Assembly (NCBI RefSeq): GCF_003096575.1
Contig: NZ_QEKT01000008.1
Span: 1 to 64,000 of the forward strand
Direction: 5' to 3'
Length of the DNA stretch: 64,000 nucleotides
Origin: Convivina intestini
Lineage (GTDB): Bacteria; Bacillota; Bacilli; Lactobacillales; Lactobacillaceae
This document shows, in pieces, positions 1 to 7,696 of the stretch. Position 1 is the first letter of the stretch; every line of letters starts with the position of its first letter. Made by a program: the position numbers and the translations under genes. Under the pieces are notes generated by a model. The model was not told the origin of the DNA and did not search any database. It was given only the letters and a program-made list of their open reading frames with translations.

Positions 1-43
1 GGTCAATTGCTTTTAATTTAGTTGCCAGTGAATATTTCGCCAT
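1..43 (-). CDS. Transposase OrfA N-terminus (IS3 family), partial
   Basis: The minus-strand frame starts at ATG 43 and reads MAKYSLATKLKAID before leaving the window. Opening with a K/R-Y-S...K-L/K-A pattern is typical of the small helix-turn-helix OrfA proteins of IS3 elements, which make the transposase with OrfB by programmed -1 frameshifting. Only 14 codons are visible, so whether the gene is intact cannot be judged. Confidence 0.5.
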   Translation of the reverse strand, partial: MAKYSLATKLKAID

Positions 44-51
44 GATAAAAG

Positions 52-89
52 GCGCCCCCTAGTTTGGATTTCTCCAATCTAGGGGGCGC
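52..89 (-). terminator. Hairpin in the IS end; possible leftward terminator
   Basis: Arms 52-67 and 74-89 pair over 16 bp with one mismatch. On the minus strand the hairpin is followed by only four T residues. It lies 43 bases past the stop codon of the surface-protein gene, so it may end that transcript. Its main role may be to shield the IS from read-through, since it sits inside the element. Confidence 0.45.
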
Positions 90-132
90 ACTTCACTATC
101 GTTAGATAAGCGTCTTTTGAGTATCATGAAAA

Positions 133-1668
133 TTAGTTATGCTTCTTTTTGTTCAATACAACTGCACCGGCCATGGCAGTTCCAGCTAAGGCCAAGGCTG
201 TTAAAGCAGCGGCATTATTCTCAACTGCTTTAGCAGTGGCTGGTAGGGCAGCTGCGCTCTTAGCAATCACTTGCTTAGCAGCGGCTTCTTGGTTTGCCTG
301 GAAAGCAAGGGTTTGAGCAGCCATTGCGGCAGCTTGTTTTGCAGCTGCTTGTCCATTAGCTTGTTGAGTAGCACTCTTAGCAGCTTGGGCTGCAGCAGCT
401 TGAGCTGCCATTGCTGCCGCTTGGGCGGCTTTAGCAGCATCAATAGCTTGCTGAGCAGCGGCTTGGGCAGCTTTAGCTGCTGCTTCAGCGGCCTTTACGG
501 CATCATCAGTTGGTGTGTTATCTGTTTTACCACCTTGCTTAGCATCTTCATAGGCTTTTTGAGCTGCTTGAGCAGCCTTATCCAAGTCAGCTGCCTTTAA
601 CTTAAGGGCTTGCGCAATTTTAGCATCCTTAGCAGCGGTGTCATTAGCTGTTTTAGCATTGGCGTCAGCCTTCTTAACTACTTCAGCTGCTTGCGCATCT
701 TCCTTCTTGGCTTGATCAAGGTTCTTTTGGTTAGTTTCTAGTGTCTTCGTAGCATCAAAACGAGCTTTTTCAGCTGCATCTAGAGCCTTTTTAGTACTAT
801 CAACTTTGGCCTTATCGGCAGGTAGGGCATCCTTAGCGGCCTTGGCATCCTTTTCAGCTTTTTCATAGGCTGCTTGGGCTGCATCGGCTAATTTCTTATT
901 TTTTTCATAGGCGTTGTACTTTTCTGAAGCAGCTGCAGAGGCTGTATTTGTAGCTTCCTTGGCAGCCTCATACTTAGCTTCAGCTGCTTTAATGGCTTCA
1001 GAATCTTGGCTTGTTTGCGCCTCTGCTAATTCTTTGTCAGCTTGATCTTGAGCCTTAGTAGCTTCGCTACGAGTCTTCTCAGCTTGGTCTAGGTTATCTT
1101 TAGAAATAACTAGTTCACTTTGAGTGGTTGAAGCGGATTGACTAACACTGTTGAGTTGGCCAACCACAGCCTGATCTTTAACTAATTGATCCTTGGCTTT
1201 GGTATTGGCGTCATTAGCTTTTACAGCTTTAGCTGAGGCGTCATCGACCGCTTGTTTAGCTTTATCAACTTGCTTACCAGCTTCTTGAACCGCTGTACTG
1301 GTTGAAGTAGCAATTTGTTTTGCTTTTGCATCGTCAGCATTAATCTGCTTGGCTGTCTGTGATGACTTATCAGCCTTTTGTTGCGCAGCATCTGCTTGAC
1401 TGTGAGCCGTGCTAGCAGCTGTTGAAGTTGACTGAGCAGCCTTCGCCAAGTCATCTAAGCTAGCAGCTGTGCTGGTGGGTGCTGGTGCGGGAACCGGCGT
1501 GGTACTAGTCATACCAGTTTTTTCAGTAGTAGTAGGGACAGCAGTATCGGCACTAGCCGTATTGCTAAGAGCCACAGCACCACCCATTAGAGCGGCAGTA
1601 AACATCATTGAGTAAACCCATTGTTTACCATTTTTATACATTTTATAGTGTTCAGTTGTGTTTGGCAT
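133..1668 (-). CDS. Wall-anchored Ala/Lys-rich coiled-coil surface protein
   Basis: Exported cell-surface protein of about 511 aa. I chose the ATG at 1668 over upstream in-frame ATGs (1719, 1674) because AAGGGAG lies 8 nt before it and because it places the KxYKxGKxW signal motif (KMYKNGKQW) at residues 9-17, followed by a hydrophobic stretch. The body is low-complexity, rich in Ala, Lys, Asp and Gln, with heptad-like KAA/QAA repeats that predict a long coiled coil. The C-terminus has an LPATA motif near residue 475, a hydrophobic Ala-rich segment and a KKKHN tail, so it looks like a sortase substrate with Ala in place of Gly. KxYKxGKxW signals often go with accessory Sec export. The ligand is unknown. 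Confidence 0.8.
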   Translation of the reverse strand: MPNTTEHYKMYKNGKQWVYSMMFTAALMGGAVALSNTASADTAVPTTTEKTGMTSTTPVPAPAPTSTAASLDDLAKAAQSTSTAASTAHSQADAAQQKADKSSQTAKQINADDAKAKQIATSTSTAVQEAGKQVDKAKQAVDDASAKAVKANDANTKAKDQLVKDQAVVGQLNSVSQSASTTQSELVISKDNLDQAEKTRSEATKAQDQADKELAEAQTSQDSEAIKAAEAKYEAAKEATNTASAAASEKYNAYEKNKKLADAAQAAYEKAEKDAKAAKDALPADKAKVDSTKKALDAAEKARFDATKTLETNQKNLDQAKKEDAQAAEVVKKADANAKTANDTAAKDAKIAQALKLKAADLDKAAQAAQKAYEDAKQGGKTDNTPTDDAVKAAEAAAKAAQAAAQQAIDAAKAAQAAAMAAQAAAAQAAKSATQQANGQAAAKQAAAMAAQTLAFQANQEAAAKQVIAKSAAALPATAKAVENNAAALTALALAGTAMAGAVVLNKKKHN

Positions 1669-1942
1669 AATCATAGCTCCCTTGGTTACGTAATTATTGA
1701 AATCGCTTACAAACTTCATTATAAGACAAATTTATTCGTTTTTAAATAAGAAATGCACGTATCCCTATATTTCTAGATGAGTTCAGCTTGATAGATCTTT
1801 AAGGCCGTGCCTTTGGGGTTGGCAACCATCGGTTGCTAACGCTGCTACTAAAGCGTTACAGCAATTTTTCTCTAGTCCTTGTCATTTATAGCTGACTGGC
1901 TATGATAAGATTAAACGTCATGAGATGTGGGAAGGAATGAGC
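1669..1942. other. Intergenic region with two hairpins
   Basis: This gap separates the divergent surface-protein and Xre-ABC genes. It holds two adjacent stem-loops, about 1817-1840 (GGTTGGCAACC / GGTTGCTAAC) and 1838-1857 (AACGCT / AGCGTT), followed by a short T-rich stretch. They could be a weak attenuator ahead of the ABC gene or a shared regulatory element. No clear sigma-A promoter was found. Confidence 0.35.
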
Positions 1943-2830
1943 ATGAATAATGTGTTTAAACAGCAATTAGTCAGTTTAAGACAGCGTCAATCTTTATCGC
2001 AGGCGGCCCTAGCACAGAAATTATTTGTTAGTCGTCAATCAGTTTCTAAATGGGAATTAGGAGAAGCCGAACCAGATATTGATAAATTACTTAAAATTGC
2101 GGATGTTTTTTCGGTTGATTTAAATTTTTTATTGGCTGGTTTGTATTCTCCAAATCAATCTATTTTGCATATTGACCACTTAGTTAAGAAATTTAACCGT
2201 CCGCTACTAGAGGATGTGAGTTTTAATATTAATCATAATGAGCGGGTAGCTCTACTGGGAGATAATGGTGCTGGTAAAACTACTTTAGTCAATTTAATTA
2301 TGGGTGTGATTGAACCGGATCAGGGTGAAGTTAAGCGCTCATTTGATCCACACCACGATTTGGGTGTGATGACCCAGGATAATAATTTATTGGATTCTTT
2401 AACGGTCGGTGAACAAGTTGATTTAATGGCGGCTATCGATGGGATTAAGAATCCGAGTTACACGGCGGACATGTTAAAAAAATTCAAATTAGCTAATTAC
2501 AGTCAAAATTTGGTTGGTAAGTTGTCAGGGGGTCAAAAGCGGCGTCTTTTCTTGTTATTAAGCCTATTGAAAAAGACTAAGTTGCTAATTTTGGATGAAC
2601 CAACGGTGGGGATGGATTTGAAATCAATTGATTTTTTCTGGTCCTATCTGGACCACATTAATAGTAGTGTTTTAATGATTACCCACGACTTTAACCAGAT
2701 TGATAAATTTTTTACTAAAGTTATGTTATTAAAAGATGGTCAGATTATGACGGCTAGTGTTGCCGATGTCCATGCTAATAATCAGACGATTGAACAGTGG
2801 TATCGCCGCCATACGGAGGTAACCAAGTGA
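1943..2830 (+). CDS. Xre-type HTH fused to ABC transporter ATPase
   Basis: Protein of about 295 aa starting at ATG 1943, which has GAAGG 7 nt upstream; an ATG at 1937 abuts the same site and is less likely. Residues 1-65 form a Cro/CI helix-turn-helix (LSQAALAQKLFVSRQSVSKWE). From about residue 72 there is an ABC ATPase with Walker A (GDNGAGKTT), signature LSGGQKRR, Walker B LLILDEPTVGM and a switch-region THD. The gene overlaps the next permease gene by GTGA, so the two form a transporter. The fused DNA-binding domain suggests the ATPase may also regulate its own operon, but that is inference. Confidence 0.85.
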   Translation: MNNVFKQQLVSLRQRQSLSQAALAQKLFVSRQSVSKWELGEAEPDIDKLLKIADVFSVDLNFLLAGLYSPNQSILHIDHLVKKFNRPLLEDVSFNINHNERVALLGDNGAGKTTLVNLIMGVIEPDQGEVKRSFDPHHDLGVMTQDNNLLDSLTVGEQVDLMAAIDGIKNPSYTADMLKKFKLANYSQNLVGKLSGGQKRRLFLLLSLLKKTKLLILDEPTVGMDLKSIDFFWSYLDHINSSVLMITHDFNQIDKFFTKVMLLKDGQIMTASVADVHANNQTIEQWYRRHTEVTK

Positions 2831-3555
2831 TTAAGTATATTGATTTGAAAAATACCTTGCGTAATAAACGCTTTATTTTGTTTACCCTCTTAGTTCCTTC
2901 ATTTTGGTATGTGTTCATGGTCTTTTCGGCCCATAGTGGGGGCTATTGGAGTCAAAAATATGCCTACATTTGGTATATGGCTTCGGCTTTGATTGGTATT
3001 TTAGGTAATTCAATTGTTACTTTTGCCAAAAAAATAAGTGCCAGTAAGCGGTTTTTTCTCCTACAACTGCACATTAGTGACTATTCCTTAGGTCGATGGA
3101 TTAAGGATCAACTATTTACCCAAATTATCTTAAATACCTTAATTCAATTGGTGATTTTGATAGTTGGTTTGCTCATGGGAGCCATTAAGATTGATTTGAT
3201 TGTCCTTGTGAGTTTGTTGTTAGTAATCGTGTTAGGGATATATTTTAGTATTATTGGTTTCTTACTAGGCATTTATGTTGATAGTAAGACCTTAGATACC
3301 ATCGGTACGCCGATTATGATGGTCCTGGCTATGGTGGTGGTACCATTTCATACCTTTATGTCCGGGACTTTGGCTGATATGATTACTTATTTTCAGCAGC
3401 TTTTCCCGGGTTACTATGTCTATCAAATTGTTTTGAAAATGTTAACGAATCGTCCGGTAGGAGCAGACTATTTAGGTTTAATCTTGACTTTTATCATTAT
3501 TATTCTGCCTATCTTGTTTGTTTCTTGGCGTGGTAAATTGCAAGAGAATCGATAA
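2827..3555 (+). CDS. ABC-2-like permease partner of the Xre-ABC ATPase
   Basis: Integral membrane protein of 242 aa with about six hydrophobic segments. The GTG at 2827 is preferred: it overlaps the upstream stop as GTGA, and GGAGG lies 7 nt before it. The longer reading from 2797 lies inside the ATPase gene and has no such site. Segments such as the valine/leucine-rich stretch near residues 110-150 fit an export permease. The substrate is not evident; it may be a peptide or lipid-linked compound, as for other small two-gene exporters of lactobacilli. Confidence 0.75.
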   Translation: MIKYIDLKNTLRNKRFILFTLLVPSFWYVFMVFSAHSGGYWSQKYAYIWYMASALIGILGNSIVTFAKKISASKRFFLLQLHISDYSLGRWIKDQLFTQIILNTLIQLVILIVGLLMGAIKIDLIVLVSLLLVIVLGIYFSIIGFLLGIYVDSKTLDTIGTPIMMVLAMVVVPFHTFMSGTLADMITYFQQLFPGYYVYQIVLKMLTNRPVGADYLGLILTFIIIILPILFVSWRGKLQENR

Positions 3556-3843
3556 ATGATTATTAAGGATATCAAGGACCTTCATAACCAAGTCAAACAT
3601 GATTATGAAGCGGGTCTTTATCAAGAGCGAACTACTTTCTATGATAGAAAGTATACTAAAAATAAAAGTTCAGACTACCAACTAGGATATGAACAAGCTG
3701 CTCAAGATAACCATAAGCAACAGCAAAAACATTATCCACGGTGTCTGATTTTAGGGTTGAATTGGGTATTATTTAATCATTTACATGAATTAGTTGATTT
3801 TGTGAAGGGCTATGATGATTTTTACCGTGAGTTAGAAAAGTGA
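3556..3843 (+). CDS. Hypothetical 95-aa soluble protein in the Xre-ABC operon
   Basis: I do not recognise this protein. It is hydrophilic with many Lys, Asp, Tyr and Gln residues (KDLHNQVKHDYEAGLYQ) and has no signal peptide or membrane segment. Its ATG directly follows the permease stop codon, so it is very likely translated as the third gene of this operon. The ribosome binding site is weak (AGAG), which fits translational coupling. A strong terminator follows. Confidence 0.6.
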   Translation: MIIKDIKDLHNQVKHDYEAGLYQERTTFYDRKYTKNKSSDYQLGYEQAAQDNHKQQQKHYPRCLILGLNWVLFNHLHELVDFVKGYDDFYRELEK

Positions 3844-3853
3844 TAACGAAGTT

Positions 3854-3885
3854 AAAAAAGGCTCAGATATTTCTGAGCCTTTTTA
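3854..3885. terminator. Rho-independent terminator, bidirectional
   Basis: Stem AAAGGCTCAGA / TCTGAGCCTTT with a 4-nt loop, flanked by A-rich and T-rich tracts. It serves the rightward Xre-ABC operon and the convergent folT-like gene. Confidence 0.9.
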
Positions 3886-3896
3886 GCTGACTAATT

Positions 3897-4409
3897 TTAT
3901 GGTTGTTTAATTAGTTGTAATTGTTTTTTTAGATTAGTGATGGCTGAATTGCTTAATAATAGATAGCTGATGATGATTTGTACCAAGAGACTAATAATCA
4001 TTTTGATTGTGCGAGCCCCCAGTAAGCTTTGGAAATTTAAGTGATTGGTGTAGGTGATTAAAAAGGTATTGAGGAAAAAACTAACCCCGACTACAACAAC
4101 GGTGTTTACCACAATAATGCGTGTGAGGGTAGGTTTTTGTAAAAAGCCATAGACCCCTCCGGCTAAGACTGCGGGAAGTAAGAACAGGATTGAAAAAGAG
4201 CCTTTTCCCATAATAGTAAAAGCCAACAGGTTAGCTAAAACAGCTGCCAGGGCTGTTAGACGGACACCGTAAAAGTAGCCGGATAGGACTAAGGCAATAA
4301 AACCAAAATTAACACTGGCAAAAATTGGCCCAATACTAATTTTTCCTAGAATAATGTTAAAGGCGATTAATACTGCTAGGCCAGTAATTTGTCGAACGTT
4401 TAAATGCAT
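3897..4409 (-). CDS. ECF transporter S-component, folate (FolT)-like
   Basis: Membrane protein of about 170 aa with five to six hydrophobic helices. The start at 4409 is supported by AGAGAGG about 8 nt upstream; the longer frame to 4445 runs through an operator. The pattern LGKISIGPIFASVNFGFIALVLSGYFYG near residues 20-48 resembles S-components of the folate family, which bind vitamin and couple to a shared EcfA1A2T module encoded elsewhere. Queuosine-precursor or other S-components remain possible. It is divergent from a TetR gene with two matching palindromes between them, so it is probably repressed by that protein. Confidence 0.65.
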   Translation of the reverse strand: MHLNVRQITGLAVLIAFNIILGKISIGPIFASVNFGFIALVLSGYFYGVRLTALAAVLANLLAFTIMGKGSFSILFLLPAVLAGGVYGFLQKPTLTRIIVVNTVVVVGVSFFLNTFLITYTNHLNFQSLLGARTIKMIISLLVQIIISYLLLSNSAITNLKKQLQLIKQP

Positions 4410-4436
4410 AAAAATATCCTCTCTGAACGTACATAA

Positions 4437-4452
4437 ATGACACAAGTGTCAT
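4437..4452. promoter_or_regulatory. TetR-type operator palindrome 1
   Basis: ATGACACAAGTGTCAT: 7-bp perfect arms around a 2-bp centre, between divergent folT-like and TetR genes. A second copy lies 41 bp to the right. It falls just upstream of the folT-like start region. Confidence 0.7.
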
Positions 4453-4477
4453 TTATTAAAGAGAATTATACTATATA

Positions 4478-4493
4478 ATGACATTGGTGTCAT
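4478..4493. promoter_or_regulatory. TetR-type operator palindrome 2
   Basis: ATGACATTGGTGTCAT: 6-bp perfect arms, a near copy of the palindrome at 4437-4452. It overlaps a TATAAT-like -10 (about 4474-4479) for the rightward TetR gene, so binding here would block autogenous transcription. Confidence 0.7.
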
Positions 4494-4513
4494 ATTTTAA
4501 CTAAGGAGTTTCA

Positions 4514-5110
4514 ATGAGTAGCAAAGGATTAACTAAAAAAAGTGAACTCAAAAAAGCGGCCATTCTTAGTGGGGCTCGGCGCGTTTTTGCTCAAAAGGGT
4601 TTTTTATCGGTTACCATGAAAGATATTATTGATGCCTGTCATATTAGTCGCGGCGGAATTTATCTTTACTTTGATTCAGTGGATGACATTTTTTTTGAAG
4701 CCGTCACCCAACGATCAGTTCGGCAATTTGATAATATTCGGGAAGAGATTAAAAAGAATCCGCCTTTTAATTTAATTTTTAAGAATTATTTAGCGGAGCA
4801 AAAAAAACGATTATTAAATTACGACAATAATGATGACTCTTTACTAAGGGCGATGTACGAATATTCTTTTACCCATCATGCTGACCGTGATAAAAAATTA
4901 AAACAAAAGCAGATGAATGCTACTAAGGCTACAGTCCGCTCCTTGTTGGCTTTAGGAGTCAAACAAGGTGTACTCTCCGGTCAAAATATCAAAGTAATAG
5001 CTGATAATTTTATGTTGCTGATTGAGGGGATGAATATTATGGCCTTAACGGGTGAATTAAAAGCACAACAAATTGATAGCCAATTTGAATTGTTTGCGCA
5101 GAGTGTGTGA
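4514..5110 (+). CDS. TetR/AcrR-family repressor
   Basis: Regulator of 198 aa. The N-terminal TetR helix-turn-helix lies at about residues 15-60 (FLSVTMKDIIDACHISRGGIYLYF). The C-terminal ligand domain is not specific enough to name an inducer. ATG 4514 has AAGGAG about 6 nt upstream. The gene is divergent from the folT-like gene, and two ATGACA-TGTCAT palindromes lie in the 104-bp gap. It therefore probably represses itself and the vitamin S-component. Confidence 0.8.
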   Translation: MSSKGLTKKSELKKAAILSGARRVFAQKGFLSVTMKDIIDACHISRGGIYLYFDSVDDIFFEAVTQRSVRQFDNIREEIKKNPPFNLIFKNYLAEQKKRLLNYDNNDDSLLRAMYEYSFTHHADRDKKLKQKQMNATKATVRSLLALGVKQGVLSGQNIKVIADNFMLLIEGMNIMALTGELKAQQIDSQFELFAQSV

Positions 5111-5220
5111 TTTGTAATATCAGTACCATCAAAAGGTAAAAACACAGGTATGATATGATTTTATCATTAGAAGATATTATAAATGCCAATTTTATCGAGA
5201 CCAGAAATTGAGGGTAATCA

Positions 5221-5907
5221 ATGAGTAAAGTTTTTTTAGTTGAAGATGATCCGACTATTCGTGAAAACATTAGAACTGCCTTAAATAAATGGCAATATGA
5301 AGTCATCATTGTCCAAGATTGGAATCAAGTGGTTAGTGAGATTATGGCTGCCCGGGTAGATTTAGTATTGATGGATATCACTTTACCGGTATTTGACGGT
5401 TTCTACTGGACTGAAGAGCTGCGAAAGCAGTCGCAAATACCGATTATTTTTATTTCTTCGGCCGACATGAATCCCAATGCAGTTCGAGCGATTGCTACTG
5501 GAGCTGATGATTATGTTACCAAACCCTTTGTTTTGGATGTTTTGACTTCTAAGGTTCAGGCGATTTTGCGACGAGTTAATCAATATAATCCGACTGATAA
5601 TTCGGTGCTGGATTTTGATGGTAGCACCTTGAGTACTTTAACCAACGAATTGAGTTATGGTGAGGCAACGGTTAAATTAACCCCAACTGAAGGCTATATT
5701 TTACAATTGTTAATTTTGAACCTCAATCAAATTGTGTCCAAAACTAAGATTATGCGGATGCTTTGGCAGGGGGGGGCCTTCATTGATGAAGACGTACTCA
5801 ACACGAATATTAGTCGCTTACGGTCAAAAATGAAAACAGTCGATTTACCGGACCGAATTATTACAGAACGTGGACAGGGATATCGTTTGGTGGAAAATGA
5901 TTCATAA
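5221..5907 (+). CDS. BceR-like response regulator (OmpR family)
   Basis: Protein of 228 aa. The receiver domain (1-115) has acidic residues D9/D10, phosphoacceptor D52 (VLMDITLP) and Lys in TKPF near 101. A winged-helix DNA-binding domain follows from about 130 to 225 (RIITERGQGYRLV). It overlaps the kinase gene and precedes a BceAB-type transporter, the usual arrangement of peptide-antibiotic sensing modules in Firmicutes. It probably activates the downstream transporter operon at 6938. Confidence 0.88.
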   Translation: MSKVFLVEDDPTIRENIRTALNKWQYEVIIVQDWNQVVSEIMAARVDLVLMDITLPVFDGFYWTEELRKQSQIPIIFISSADMNPNAVRAIATGADDYVTKPFVLDVLTSKVQAILRRVNQYNPTDNSVLDFDGSTLSTLTNELSYGEATVKLTPTEGYILQLLILNLNQIVSKTKIMRMLWQGGAFIDEDVLNTNISRLRSKMKTVDLPDRIITERGQGYRLVENDS

Positions 5908-6865
5908 AATAAAATATTTGGCGCAGTTATTGAGTCAACAAATTATCATCTTAATTGTTTACTTGGTTATGTTGGTTATTCCAACGATGATTTTAAAGCT
6001 CCAGGGAGATAATGTTGATTTAGTCTGGCAGACCTTTCAATTTACCTGGATTCCAGTCTTAGCAGTGATTATTTGCCGTGTATACGGAAGCCATATGATC
6101 ATTAAAAAAGTACAAAAAAGAGTACCAATTCGGTCTTGGAATCCTGTTTTACAGGTTCAGCAGCAAGTGATTTTGGCTGAAAGCCAGCGCTTCAATGATT
6201 TAGAAAGCCAAAACTATTTTAAAACCCGTCAATTGATTGATTACCTGATGACTTGGAGTCATGAAATGAAACTGCCGATTGCAGCTTTAACTCTAATGGC
6301 TGAGCAAGAAGCCATGGTTGATAGTGATCAGGTTGTAAAACAGGTAGCCTTGATGAAAAACCAATTAGAAATGTTATTAAGTTACGAACGTTTGAACGAT
6401 TTTAGTCATGACTTAGACTTTAGCTGGTTAACTATCGCTGACATTATTGATGAAACCATCAGAGAATATTCAACCTTTTTCATTGAAAAACAACTCAGGC
6501 CAGTTATTCAAGTGTCTTCAACTAGAATTCTTAGTGACCAAAAGTGGTTGTTATTTATCGTGAAACAATTAGTGTATAACGCCATTAAATATAGTGATCC
6601 GCAATCCGAAATTAAAATTAATTGGTCAGACAATCAGTTAGCCATTACTAACCATGGACTGCCGATTGCGGCCAATGACTTACCACGGATTTTTGAACCT
6701 GGGTTTACTGGCGATAACGGTCACCAGCAACAAGCTGCCACGGGCATGGGCTTGTATTTGGTTAAGCAGATTTGTCAACCATTGAACATCACGATTAGCG
6801 TTAGTTCTAACCCGCAAGTTACCACGGTTGCTTTAACTTTTCCTAAGTCAGCGTTGAAAGTCTAA
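5897..6865 (+). CDS. BceS-like intramembrane-sensing histidine kinase
   Basis: Kinase of about 322 aa. The ATG at 5897 overlaps the regulator stop and follows GGTGG; the earlier in-frame ATG at 5870 lies deep in the regulator gene. Two membrane helices (about 16-33 and 50-63) are joined by only a short outer loop, so there is no extracellular sensor domain, a hallmark of the Bce group. Phosphoacceptor H122 lies in WSHEMKLPI; the N box is NAIKYSDP and the G box GMGLYLVKQ. Such kinases read the activity state of the partner transporter. Confidence 0.88.
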   Translation: MIHKIKYLAQLLSQQIIILIVYLVMLVIPTMILKLQGDNVDLVWQTFQFTWIPVLAVIICRVYGSHMIIKKVQKRVPIRSWNPVLQVQQQVILAESQRFNDLESQNYFKTRQLIDYLMTWSHEMKLPIAALTLMAEQEAMVDSDQVVKQVALMKNQLEMLLSYERLNDFSHDLDFSWLTIADIIDETIREYSTFFIEKQLRPVIQVSSTRILSDQKWLLFIVKQLVYNAIKYSDPQSEIKINWSDNQLAITNHGLPIAANDLPRIFEPGFTGDNGHQQQAATGMGLYLVKQICQPLNITISVSSNPQVTTVALTFPKSALKV

Positions 6866-6937
6866 CAAACTGTAAGATTGGTTCTAACAGAAGTCTTTTA
6901 CAATTGAAATTAATCAAAGTAAAGAGAAGGAATTATA

Positions 6938-7696
6938 ATGACACTGTTAGAACTACAACATATTCAAAAAAGTTATCAGGAAGGCTTGAAAAGTAAAGTC
7001 GCTTTAAAAGATATTTCCTTTGGTATTGAATCCGGCGAATACGTCGCCATTATGGGTGAATCCGGAGCCGGAAAAACGACCTTGTTAAATATTATGGCTA
7101 CCTTGGATAAGCCAACCAGTGGCAAGATTGAACTAAATGGAACCGATTTGAAAAGCTTATCGGAAAATGAAGCGGCGCATTTTCGTCGTAAAGAATTAGG
7201 ATTTGTTTTTCAAAATTTTGATTTATTAGATACGTTTAATAACCGCGACAATATATTTTTACCGCTGGTTTTGTCTAAAGTACCAGAAAAAGAGATGCAA
7301 GCGCGTCTCACTGGACTGGCGGAACAATTGGAGATTACTGACTTATTGGATAGATACCCCAGTGAAGTTTCTGGCGGACAAAAGCAGCGTGTGGCAGCGG
7401 CACGGGCATTAATTACTCAGCCGGAATTAATTTTGGCCGATGAACCAACTGGGGCCTTGGATTCCCACAGTTCTGCGCAACTTTTGGAATTATTTGACCA
7501 GGTTAATCAGGCTGGACAAACGATTCTAATGGTTACCCACAGTGCCTTGACGGCCAGTTATTCGAAACGGACGCTTTTCATCAAGGATGGTATTATCTAT
7601 CATCAACTTAATCGGGGCGAATTGAGTCAAAAGGAATATTTGGATAAGATTTCAGCCAGTTTGAACTCCATCATTAATGGCGGGAGTGTTAACTAA
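6938..7696 (+). CDS. BceA-like ABC transporter ATPase
   Basis: ATPase of 252 aa with Walker A GESGAGKTT (about 45-53), Q-loop FVFQNFD, signature VSGGQKQR, Walker B LILADEPTGAL and H-loop VTHS. ATG 6938 follows AGAAGGA. The stop and the next start share one base (TAATG). It drives a BceB-type permease that removes peptide antibiotics such as bacitracin- or nisin-like compounds from their membrane targets. The exact drug cannot be read from sequence. Confidence 0.9.
   Translation: MTLLELQHIQKSYQEGLKSKVALKDISFGIESGEYVAIMGESGAGKTTLLNIMATLDKPTSGKIELNGTDLKSLSENEAAHFRRKELGFVFQNFDLLDTFNNRDNIFLPLVLSKVPEKEMQARLTGLAEQLEITDLLDRYPSEVSGGQKQRVAAARALITQPELILADEPTGALDSHSSAQLLELFDQVNQAGQTILMVTHSALTASYSKRTLFIKDGIIYHQLNRGELSQKEYLDKISASLNSIINGGSVN

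Larger units (their letters stand above)
1..95 (-). mobile_element. IS3-family (IS150-like) insertion sequence, one end, cut by window edge
   Basis: Reading leftward from 95, the sequence begins TGAAGTGCGCCCCCTAG. This has the look of an IS150-group terminal inverted repeat: TG start, a CCCC(T)A block, then TGGA. It is followed by an ATG at 43 that opens an OrfA-like frame. A near-perfect hairpin (52-67 with 74-89, one mismatch) sits inside the end, as in several IS3 elements. The rest of the element and the other end lie outside the window, so the assignment rests on the end sequence and 14 codons. Confidence 0.6.

Noticed and set aside
52-89. Dedicated terminator of the surface-protein gene
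   Set aside because: The hairpin lies within the IS end and has only a short T run, so it was most likely brought by the element, though it may function as a terminator.
271-600. 109-aa Cys/Ser/Leu-rich frame antisense to the surface protein
   Set aside because: It mirrors the Ala-rich low-complexity codons of the real gene, with no ribosome site or promoter; a shadow frame.
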